Part shown: piece after piece, positions 13,878 through 19,736 of the stretch
Layout: each line of letters begins with the position of its first letter
Numbering within the stretch: the stretch's first letter is position 1
Source of the DNA: Ovoidimarina sp039190895
GTDB lineage: Bacteria; Pseudomonadota; Alphaproteobacteria; Rhodobacterales; Rhodobacteraceae
Assembly (NCBI GenBank): GCA_039190895.1
Contig: JBCCXY010000071.1
Location: 1 to 19,736, forward strand
Length of the DNA: 19,736 nucleotides
Direction: 5' to 3'
The notes under the pieces: model-generated
Told to the model about the DNA's origin: nothing
The model's database searches: none
What the model saw: the letters and a program-made list of their open reading frames with translations, nothing else
Position numbers and translations under genes: made by a program

Positions 13878-15089
13878 ATGAGTGAAGCCTATATCTATGA
13901 CGCTGTCCGCTCCCCCCGGGGGAAGGGCCGCAAGGACGGGAGCCTGCACGAGGTGACCGCTGTTCACCTCTCGGCAGAGGTTCTGAACGCGCTCAAGAAT
14001 CGTACGAACCTGGACACGGCGATGGTCGAGGATGTGATCTGGGGCAATGCCACGCAGGTGGGCGAGCAGGGCGGGTGCCTTGCTAGGACGTCCGTGCTGG
14101 CATCGGATTTTGACGAGCGGGTGCCCGGCGTCTCGATCAACCGGTTTTGCGCGAGCGGGCTGGAGGCTGTGAACATGGCCGCCAATCAGGTGCGCGGCGG
14201 CGCGGGCGATGCCTATGTCGCGGGCGGGGTGGAGATGATGGGGCGCGTTCCCATGGGCTCTGATGGGGCGGCGATTGCCGTGGATCCGTCGCTGGCGATG
14301 AAGACCTATTTCGTGCCGCAGGGGATTTCGGCCGACATCATTGCGACGGAGTACGGTTTCACGAGGGATGATGCCGACGAGCTGGCGGTCGCCAGTCAGT
14401 CGCGCGCGGCGGAGGCGATGGCGGACAAGCGGTTCGACGGTTCAGTTGTGCCGATCAAAGACGTGAACGGACTGACCATTCTGGATGTCGATGAGTATCC
14501 GCGCCCGGGCACCGATATGCAGGCGTTGGGTGCGTTGAACCCGGCGTTTCAGCAGTTGGGCGAGGTGATGCCGGGCTTCGACAAGGTCGCGATGATGAAG
14601 TACCCCCATCTGGAGAAGATCAACCACATCCACCACGCGGGCAATTCGTCGGGGATCGTGGATGGGGCGGCGGCGATCCTCGTGGGCTCGAAGGAGCTGG
14701 GCGAGAAGCTGGGGATCAAGCCGCGTGCGCGGATCAAGGCGACGGCGAAGATCGGGACGGACCCGACGATCATGCTGACCGGGCCGGTGCCGGTGACGGA
14801 GAAAATCCTTGGCGACCACGGGATGGCGATCGGGGATATCGATCTGTTCGAGGTCAATGAGGCGTTCGCCTCGGTCGTGCTGCGCTTCATGCAGGCGTTT
14901 GATGTGGACCACGGCAAGGTCAACGTGAACGGCGGGTCGATTGCGCTGGGGCATCCGCTGGGGGCCACGGGGGCGATCATCCTTGGCATGCTGCTGGATG
15001 AGATGGAGCGGGCGGACAAGGAGACCGGCCTCGCCACCCTGTGTGTTGCGTCGGGCATGGGCGCGGCGACCATTATTGAGCGCGTGTAA
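13878..15089 (+). CDS. fadA: Acetyl-CoA C-acyltransferase (thiolase, FadA-type)
   Basis: This 403-aa thiolase cleaves 3-ketoacyl-CoA with CoA to release acetyl-CoA, the last beta-oxidation step. The nucleophile is Cys91 in SINRFCASGLEAVN. His359 in GGSIALGHPLGATG and Cys389 in TLCVASGMGAA complete the catalytic set, and the substrate-loop motifs HHAGNSSGIVDGAAA (252-266) and FEVNEAFA (324-331) are intact. The length is standard. GAGGAG precedes the ATG by about seven bases. The next gene starts 12 bases after its stop, as in most fadA-fadB type pairs. Separation of catabolic (FadA) from biosynthetic (PhaA) thiolase rests on the neighbours, not the active site. Confidence 0.93.
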   Translation: MSEAYIYDAVRSPRGKGRKDGSLHEVTAVHLSAEVLNALKNRTNLDTAMVEDVIWGNATQVGEQGGCLARTSVLASDFDERVPGVSINRFCASGLEAVNMAANQVRGGAGDAYVAGGVEMMGRVPMGSDGAAIAVDPSLAMKTYFVPQGISADIIATEYGFTRDDADELAVASQSRAAEAMADKRFDGSVVPIKDVNGLTILDVDEYPRPGTDMQALGALNPAFQQLGEVMPGFDKVAMMKYPHLEKINHIHHAGNSSGIVDGAAAILVGSKELGEKLGIKPRARIKATAKIGTDPTIMLTGPVPVTEKILGDHGMAIGDIDLFEVNEAFASVVLRFMQAFDVDHGKVNVNGGSIALGHPLGATGAIILGMLLDEMERADKETGLATLCVASGMGAATIIERV

Positions 15090-15101
15090 GGGACAGATAT
15101 C

Positions 15102-17306
15102 ATGAGCGAATTTCACTACACGCTGGGCGATGACGGGGTGGCGATCATCACGTGGGATGTGCCCGAGAAGTCGATGAACGTCATGACCATGCAGGGTTGG
15201 GACGAGCTTGATGCGCTGGTCGACAAAGCGCTGGGCGATGAGGCCGTGAAGGGCGTTGTGCTGACGTCGGGCAAGGACACTTTTGCCGGCGGGATGGACC
15301 TGAACGTCATCGCGAAGATGAAGGAAGACGCAGGGGCGGACCCGGCGAAGGGCCTGTTCGAAGGGCTGATGCGGACGCATGGGATCATGCGGAAGATCGA
15401 GCGGGCCGGGATGGACCCGAAGACGCTCAAGGGTGGTAAGCCGATTGCGGCGGCCTTGCCCGGGACGGCGTTGGGGATCGGGTATGAGCTGCCGCTGGTG
15501 TGTCACCGCATCTTTGCGGCGGAGAACCCGAAGGCGAAGATCGGGCTGCCGGAGATCCTCGTAGGCATTTTCCCAGGTCTGGGCGGCACGACGCGGCTGA
15601 CGCGTAAGATGGGCGCGATGACGGCCTCGCCGCATCTGCTGGAAGGCAAGACCTATGATCCGGCGACTGCGAAGGCCAAGGGCCTCGTGGATGAAGTCGT
15701 GCCGGGCGATGAGTTGCTGGCGAAGGCGAAGGAATGGGTTCTGTCCGCGACCGATGCCGATCTGGTGAAGCCGTGGGATGCCAAGGGCTACAAGATGCCG
15801 GGTGGCGCGCCGTATCATCCGGCTGGTTTCATGACGTTCGTCGGCGCCTCGGCGATGGTCCATGGCAAGACGCAAGGTGTCTATCCCGCCGCAAAAGCGC
15901 TGTTGTCGGCGGTTTATGAGGGGGCGCTCGTGCCGTTTGACACGGCGCTGAAGATCGAAGCGCGGTGGTTCACGCAGGTGATGCTGAACCCGTCGTCCAC
16001 GGCGATGATCCGGTCGCTGTTCATCAACAAGCAGGCGCTGGAGAAGGGGGCGAACCGGCCCTCTGTCGACGATCAGACCGTTAAGAAAGTCGGCGTCTTG
16101 GGCGCCGGGATGATGGGCGCAGGCATTGCCTATGTCGCCGCGAATGCCGGGATCGAGGTCGTGCTGGTCGATCAAGCGCAGGAGGCGGCTGACAAGGGCA
16201 AGAGCTATTCCGAGGGCATTCTCGACAAGGGGATGAGCCGCAAGAAGGTGACGGCGGAGAAGAAAGAGGCTGTGCTGGGTCGGATCACGGCGACGACAGA
16301 TTACGCGGCACTGGCGGGCTGTGATCTGATCGTGGAGGCGGTGTTCGAGGACACGGGCATCAAGGCTGAGGTCACGAAAAAGGTTGAAGAAGTCGTCGGC
16401 GACGATTGCATCTTTGCGACCAACACCTCGACCCTGCCGATCACCGAACTGGCGGGCGCGTCGAAGCGGCCCGAGCAATTCATCGGGATCCACTTCTTCT
16501 CACCCGTCGACAAGATGATGCTGGTAGAGATCATTCGCGGGAAAGAGACCGGGGATCGGGCGGTGGCGAAGGCGTTGGACTTTGTCCGGCAGATCCGGAA
16601 GACGCCGATCGTGGTGAACGACGCGCGGTTCTTCTACGCGAACCGGTGCATCATTCCGTACATAAACGAAGGCATTCGGATGGTCGCCGAGGGCGTGGAG
16701 CCTGCGCTGGTCGAGAATGCGGCGAAGCTGGTGGGGATGCCGTTGGGGCCCCTGCAGCTAGTCGATGAGACGTCGATTGATCTGGGCGTGAAGATCGCCA
16801 AGGCGACGCGAGCGGCGATGGGGGATGCGTATCCCGATGGGGCCGTGGATGACGTGCTGTTCTGGATGGCGGACGAGGGCCGGTTGGGGCGGAAGTCGTC
16901 GGCCGGGTTCTATGGCTATGATGAGCAGGGCAAGCGGACCGGGCTTTGGGACGGGCTTTCGGGCAAGTTCCCTGTGGCGGATGGTCAGCCGGAGTTGGCT
17001 GAGGTGCAGCACCGGTTGCTGTTTGCACAGGTGCTGGAGGCCGTACGGGCGCTGGAAAGCGGCGTGCTAACGGACATCCGCGAGGGCGACGTGGGCGCGA
17101 TCCTCGGCTGGGGCTTTGCGCCGTGGTCGGGCGGGCCGTTCTCGTGGCTCGACATCCTTGGTGCGGCGCGGGCGGTGGAGCTGTGTGAGGGGCTGGAGGC
17201 CCGGCACGGTGCGCGGTTCAAGGCGCCTGCGCTGCTGGTGGAGATGGCGCAGAAGGGTCAAAGCTTCTATAGCCGGTTTGGGTCTGAGGCGGCTGAGGCA
17301 GCTTAG
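15102..17306 (+). CDS. Bifunctional enoyl-CoA hydratase / 3-hydroxyacyl-CoA dehydrogenase (FadB/FadJ-type)
   Basis: This 734-aa protein performs the two middle steps of beta-oxidation. The crotonase domain (1-~200) holds the oxyanion-hole region GKDTFAGGMDLNVI and the two acid-base glutamates, Glu129 in LGIGYELPLVCH and Glu151 in IGLPEILVGIFPGLGGTTRL. A linker leads to the NAD-binding domain (~327-505) with VGVLGAGMMGAGIAYVAANA (G334-x-G336-xx-G339). The catalytic His464 lies in IGIHFFSPVDKMMLVEII and Glu412 in LIVEAVFED. Two C-terminal dehydrogenase repeats follow (ARFFYANRCIIPYINEG; DIREGDVGAILGWGFAPWSG). Length is normal for FadB/FadJ, and fadA precedes it. Both active sites look intact. 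The ribosome-binding site is weak (AAGGGA). Confidence 0.95.
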   Translation: MSEFHYTLGDDGVAIITWDVPEKSMNVMTMQGWDELDALVDKALGDEAVKGVVLTSGKDTFAGGMDLNVIAKMKEDAGADPAKGLFEGLMRTHGIMRKIERAGMDPKTLKGGKPIAAALPGTALGIGYELPLVCHRIFAAENPKAKIGLPEILVGIFPGLGGTTRLTRKMGAMTASPHLLEGKTYDPATAKAKGLVDEVVPGDELLAKAKEWVLSATDADLVKPWDAKGYKMPGGAPYHPAGFMTFVGASAMVHGKTQGVYPAAKALLSAVYEGALVPFDTALKIEARWFTQVMLNPSSTAMIRSLFINKQALEKGANRPSVDDQTVKKVGVLGAGMMGAGIAYVAANAGIEVVLVDQAQEAADKGKSYSEGILDKGMSRKKVTAEKKEAVLGRITATTDYAALAGCDLIVEAVFEDTGIKAEVTKKVEEVVGDDCIFATNTSTLPITELAGASKRPEQFIGIHFFSPVDKMMLVEIIRGKETGDRAVAKALDFVRQIRKTPIVVNDARFFYANRCIIPYINEGIRMVAEGVEPALVENAAKLVGMPLGPLQLVDETSIDLGVKIAKATRAAMGDAYPDGAVDDVLFWMADEGRLGRKSSAGFYGYDEQGKRTGLWDGLSGKFPVADGQPELAEVQHRLLFAQVLEAVRALESGVLTDIREGDVGAILGWGFAPWSGGPFSWLDILGAARAVELCEGLEARHGARFKAPALLVEMAQKGQSFYSRFGSEAAEAA

Positions 17307-17359
17307 GGCCGATGCACTGAGCTATCCATGTGCGGAATCAGGGCCGCAGGCCGCCGCGC

Positions 17360-17395
17360 ATCGCCGGGCCCACCTGCGGCCCGGCGATTTGGTTT
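17360..17395 (+). terminator. Probable rho-independent terminator of the beta-oxidation operon
   Basis: A perfect 11-pair stem (ATCGCCGGGCC / GGCCCGGCGAT) with a seven-base loop CACCTGC is followed by TTTGGTTT. It lies 54 bases after the last stop codon. The stem is strong; the T-tract is interrupted. Confidence 0.65.
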
Positions 17396-17521
17396 CAGTG
17401 CACCTTTCGGAGCGGCGCGGGACCCGTCAAAAAGCTTTGAAGGATCGCCAGAGTCGTGGGCCCGTCGATACGCGGTTTGGTTCAATCAAGCGCATCGTGT
17501 TCCCAGGCTCACGGCGGTGTT

Positions 17522-17544
17522 GGTGGGCCGATTGCCCACCCTAC
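17522..17544 (-). repeat. REP-like palindrome, GTGGGC stem
   Basis: GGTGGGCCGATTGCCCACC is followed by CTAC (GTAG foot on the minus strand). The loop differs slightly from its sisters. First of three units in this gap. Confidence 0.75.
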
Positions 17545-17561
17545 GACTCGCGGGTGTTGGC

Positions 17562-17583
17562 GCCGGGCTGAAGCCCGGCCTAC
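17562..17583 (-). repeat. REP-like palindrome, CCGGGC stem
   Basis: GCCGGGCTGAAGCCCGGC is followed by CTAC. With the next unit it forms a 72-base doublet matching the one at 5101-5172 in order, orientation and length. Confidence 0.8.
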
Positions 17584-17610
17584 TTTTGAATGAGCGTTGC
17601 GTGCGGCTGT

Positions 17611-17633
17611 GGTGGGCAGAGTGCCCACCCTGC
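17611..17633 (-). repeat. REP-like palindrome, GTGGGC stem, altered foot
   Basis: GGTGGGCAGAGTGCCCACC is followed by CTGC, so the foot reads GCAG instead of GTAG. It ends nine bases before the Hint gene stop. The foot change may mark a decayed copy. Confidence 0.75.
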
Positions 17634-17641
17634 CGTTGGTG

Positions 17642-18253
17642 TTACGCGGGTTCTGATGTTGTGGGTTCTTCGGTCGTTGCCTCTGCAGCGGTTTCGAAGA
17701 AGCGGCAGGACATCAGGTAGTTGGCCGTTTCCGGACCCGCGACTGAGAAGGAGTCCGATACGCCTTCGGCGACCTTTTTGGGTCTTGGGCAGTGCATGAG
17801 CACGGCCTGGTTGACGTAGCAGATCTCTTCTTCATCGAATGACAGGCTGTAGATGTTGATTTCATCAACGGGCATCACCAATCCGATGCCACCGTAGCCT
17901 ATGGTGTGCCGCCCCGCGACAAGCACGCCACTTTCGCCGGTAACGCCTTCCACCGCCGTTCCGCGCACCATGACGTGCTGGTCGGGCAAGAGGTAGAACG
18001 CCTCGTTGTTGCCAAGCGCCCCTGCAGGGACGAGGATCAGGCCCTCTGGATAGGCTTCTGCCAACCCGGCGCCGTATTCTGTCTGGTAGATCGCCCGAAC
18101 CGGCCTGAGGCCGCCGTCGAACGTGTGAACCAGGGTTCCGGGGCGCAGATCTTCGACCCTGCGCCAGCCGGCTTCTGTTTCGACCTTTGTGCCCCCGATT
18201 AGTCCCCATGAGACACGGCGCGGCGCTTGGCCCCGCTCGCGGTAATCGGTCAT
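17642..18253 (-). CDS. Hint-domain protein (Hint_2 type), nucleophile missing
   Basis: This 203-aa protein is a stand-alone Hint domain, like the one at 4471-5088 but of a different subtype. First block: WGLIGGTKVETEAGWRRVED then LRPGTLVHTFDGGLRPVRAI (16-55). Middle block: EAFYLLPDQHVMVRG with His93. C-terminal block: EINIYSLSFDEEEICYVNQA, then a low-complexity Thr/Glu tail. The residue aligned with the intein or Hedgehog nucleophile is Gly17, so self-cleavage is unlikely. The frame stays open far upstream to 19255, opposite the next gene, but ATG 18253 has GGAGA upstream on the minus strand and starts at the fold. Function is unknown for this family; there is no signal peptide and no attached effector. 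Confidence 0.82.
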   Translation of the reverse strand: MTDYRERGQAPRRVSWGLIGGTKVETEAGWRRVEDLRPGTLVHTFDGGLRPVRAIYQTEYGAGLAEAYPEGLILVPAGALGNNEAFYLLPDQHVMVRGTAVEGVTGESGVLVAGRHTIGYGGIGLVMPVDEINIYSLSFDEEEICYVNQAVLMHCPRPKKVAEGVSDSFSVAGPETANYLMSCRFFETAAEATTEEPTTSEPA

Positions 18254-18535
18254 GGTCGTCTCCACGTTATGTCGGCGGGTCCCGAGTGCCCGCCGAGTGC
18301 CACTCAGCGGACGCAATTCGCCTCTAAATTGGCGGAAATGCGGCAAAACCTTGGCGGGGTCTCTTCCCAAGCTGCAATCCGCCGATATTGGCGGCTTTGC
18401 GGCCCGTATGCGGCCATTCCGCCGGGGGCGACGCATGGGGCAGGGTTCGCGGTGCCGAAAGAAGTGGCGATTCTTGCGGGCCGGGACCCGCGTGGCTATC
18501 CTGACGCCGATAGCGTGGGGGCAGAGTGGCGCAGC
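18254..18535. promoter_or_regulatory. Divergent promoter region between the Hint and peptidase-like genes
   Basis: This gap should hold both promoters. It contains two similar dyads with AT-rich centres: CGCC-TCTAAATT-GGCG (18319-18334) and CCGCC-GATATT-GGCGG (18379-18394). It also carries three direct copies of TTGGCGG (18329, 18351, 18388). These could bind one regulator serving both genes. The frame of the plus-strand gene is open through here, but the sequence is not like its family. Confidence 0.4.
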
Positions 18536-19543
18536 ATGACGGCGCTGACCAAGTATCAGCGGCTGGAAGCGACGGGCGTCTATGATTCCGGTGACGGCGC
18601 GCGACGAGACGCTATGGCGTCTTTGGGGACGGCGACCCTGACGATCACGGTTTTTGGCACGAAGGCGGTCACGCATTGGTCGCTGGCGGCGGTGCGGCGA
18701 GTGAATCCCGGGGCGGCTCCGGCGGTGTTTGCGCCTGCGTCCGACAGCGTCGAACGGCTGGAAGTATCGGATGACGAGATGGTCCGGGCCATTGAGACGG
18801 TGCGGAGTGCGGTTGCCAAAGCGGGGCCGCATCCGGGGCGGTTGCGGGGTCGGCTGACATTGGGGATTGGGGTGGCGTTGCTGGCGGCCATGGTGGTTTG
18901 GCTGCCCGGGGCGCTGACGCGAAAGACGGCGTCGCTGGTGCCTGAGGCGGCGCGGGCCCAGATTGGCGAGGCGCTGTTGGGGCGGATAGCCAAGGTCACC
19001 GGGATGCCGTGCGATACGGTTGAAGGTGAGGCGGCGCTCGCGGCGTTGTTGGAGCGGCTGGGCGATGCGGGGCCGAAGCGGGCGCTCATCGTGCCCGATG
19101 GTGTCCGGACGGCGGCGCATGTACCGGGCGGGACGGTTCTTCTGGGGCGGAGTGTGGTTGAGGATCACGAGAGCCCGGCGGTGGTGGCCGGGTACTTGTT
19201 GGCGGAGGCCGAGCGGAGTGAGGCGGGGGATCCGTTGGTGCCGCTGTTGGATCATGCGGGTTTGCGGGCGACGGTCACGCTGGCGACGACGGGGCGGCTG
19301 CCGGATTGGGCGCTGGATGGGTATCCGTCGGCGTTGCTGACGACGCAGGCAGTGGCTTTGGCGCCCGGGCGGGCGGCGGAACGGTTTGCGGCGGCAGGTG
19401 TCCCGATTTCGCCGTATGCGTATGCCGTTGATATTACAGGGGAACAGACGCTGCCGTTGATTGAGGCGGATCGTCGGCCGGTGTTGACGGAAGCGTTGTT
19501 GCCGGACGGGAGTTGGGTGGCGTTGCAGGGGATTTGTGAGTAG
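18536..19543 (+). CDS. Membrane-anchored protein resembling an M48 peptidase without its zinc site
   Basis: This 335-aa protein has a cytoplasmic N-terminal part (1-105; THWSLAAVRRVNPGAAP) and one transmembrane segment at ~106-126 (LTLGIGVALLAAMVVWLPGA). The region after it, ~135-270, reads like an M48 (HtpX/Oma1-type) core. ALIVPDGVRTAAHVPGGTVL matches the strand-turn before the M48 active helix, but the place for HExxH carries VVAGYLLAEAERSE. There is thus no zinc ligand pair, and peptidase activity is unlikely. I start at ATG 18536, where family-like sequence begins (MTALTKYQRLEATGVYDSGD); the frame is open to 18227 and the ribosome-binding site is weak. It is divergent from the Hint gene. 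The role is unknown; the M48 likeness is my pattern match and could be wrong. Confidence 0.65.
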   Translation: MTALTKYQRLEATGVYDSGDGARRDAMASLGTATLTITVFGTKAVTHWSLAAVRRVNPGAAPAVFAPASDSVERLEVSDDEMVRAIETVRSAVAKAGPHPGRLRGRLTLGIGVALLAAMVVWLPGALTRKTASLVPEAARAQIGEALLGRIAKVTGMPCDTVEGEAALAALLERLGDAGPKRALIVPDGVRTAAHVPGGTVLLGRSVVEDHESPAVVAGYLLAEAERSEAGDPLVPLLDHAGLRATVTLATTGRLPDWALDGYPSALLTTQAVALAPGRAAERFAAAGVPISPYAYAVDITGEQTLPLIEADRRPVLTEALLPDGSWVALQGICE

Positions 19544-19554
19544 GGGCCGCTCTT

Positions 19555-19582
19555 CGCGCTCTTGCGAGCGCGCCTCGGTTTT
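19555..19582 (+). terminator. Probable rho-independent terminator
   Basis: A seven-pair stem CGCGCTC / GAGCGCG with loop TTGC is followed by CCTCGGTTTT. It starts 12 bases after the stop of the peptidase-like gene. The T-run is short and set back from the stem. Confidence 0.5.
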
Positions 19583-19624
19583 GCGGCGCGTCGCGGCTTG
19601 CGTGGTGCTGGTTGCGAGGGGGGA

Positions 19625-19646
19625 GCCGGGGTGAACCCCGGCCTAC
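19625..19646 (-). repeat. REP-like palindrome, CCGGGG stem variant
   Basis: GCCGGGGTGAACCCCGGC is followed by CTAC. Compared with the CCGGGC units, both stem sides have changed together while the foot is kept. Confidence 0.75.
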
Positions 19647-19675
19647 TTGGTGCCGGATGTCGCAGGGCAGTGAAT

Positions 19676-19698
19676 GGTGCGCTGGAAGCGCACCCTAC
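19676..19698 (-). repeat. REP-like palindrome, GTGCGC stem variant
   Basis: GGTGCGCTGGAAGCGCACC is followed by CTAC. Both stem sides differ from the GTGGGC units in a matched way. Confidence 0.75.
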
Positions 19699-19720
19699 CT
19701 GTTGGTCATTTCTCTGGGGC

Positions 19721-19736
19721 GGTGGGCAGATTGCCC
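19721..19736 (-). repeat. REP-like palindrome, cut by the window end
   Basis: GGTGGGCAGATTGCCC is identical to the start of the unit at 5150; its CTAC tail would fall just outside the window. Confidence 0.7.

Larger units (their letters stand above)
17307..17641. other. Intergenic region with terminator and three REP units
   Basis: This 335-base gap separates the converging hydratase/dehydrogenase and Hint genes. It contains the terminator at 17360-17395, about 125 bases without recognisable content, and then three REP palindromes up to the Hint stop. Reading frames here break family patterns and have no start signals. Confidence 0.6.

Noticed and set aside
14442..16493. A 683-codon minus-strand open frame across thiolase and the hydratase/dehydrogenase
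   Set aside because: Low-complexity Arg/His/Leu composition with no motifs. Both plus-strand genes are intact and well recognised.
17522..17633. Possible CRISPR array from closely spaced palindromes
   Set aside because: Units alternate between stem types, the spacers are short and partly conserved, and there are no cas genes. REP elements explain them.
18254..19255. A long N-terminal extension of the second Hint protein (537 codons in total)
   Set aside because: The extension lies opposite the peptidase-like gene, is Arg/Pro/His-rich, and a good ribosome-binding site precedes ATG 18253.

Overview
The window reads as a chromosomal stretch of a high-GC alphaproteobacterium, most likely Rhodobacteraceae (roseobacter type). 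Support comes from the strong G/C bias at third codon positions (GCG, CGG, GGG, CTG), stand-alone Hint-domain proteins, a LuxR regulator, a dimethylglycine/sarcosine dehydrogenase-type flavoprotein, and a MerR-controlled beta-oxidation cluster with an embedded glutathione S-transferase. There are no rRNA, tRNA, CRISPR or insertion-sequence genes. The taxon is inferred from gene families, not from a marker gene.

Layout. (1) 1-1458: the 3' part of a LuxR-type regulator converges on a PAS-domain protein, with overlapping stop codons. (2) 1649-4147: a large flavin- and folate-dependent N-methyl amine dehydrogenase. (3) 4471-5088: a small Hint-domain protein, followed by a doublet of REP-like palindromes. 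(4) 5179-7407, minus strand: two overlapping hotdog thioesterases and a MATE exporter in one operon. (5) 7488-9358, minus strand: an isolated sufC plus sufB-like pair with archaeal-looking motifs and visibly lower GC than its surroundings. (6) 9789-17306, plus strand: two tandem MerR paralogues, an acyl-CoA dehydrogenase, two tiny conserved-looking ORFs, a GST, a thiolase and a bifunctional hydratase/3-hydroxyacyl-CoA dehydrogenase, ending in a probable terminator. (7) 17307-17641: a REP-rich intergenic region. (8) 17642-18253 minus and 18536-19543 plus: a second Hint-domain protein divergent from a membrane-anchored protein that looks like an M48 peptidase without its zinc site. (9) 19544-19736: a terminator and more REP units.

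How it works together. Region 6 carries all four steps of a beta-oxidation spiral (dehydrogenase, hydratase, 3-hydroxyacyl-CoA dehydrogenase, thiolase) beside its probable MerR regulators, with two ACGT-N-ACGT dyads in front of the second regulator. The other blocks look independent.

The most distinctive content is the two-gene SufC/SufB-like module, which resembles a minimal SMS-type iron-sulfur assembly system and was probably acquired laterally. Next come a family of at least nine REP elements with a GTAG foot and co-varying stems, and two Hint proteins that both have Gly where the nucleophilic Cys should be.
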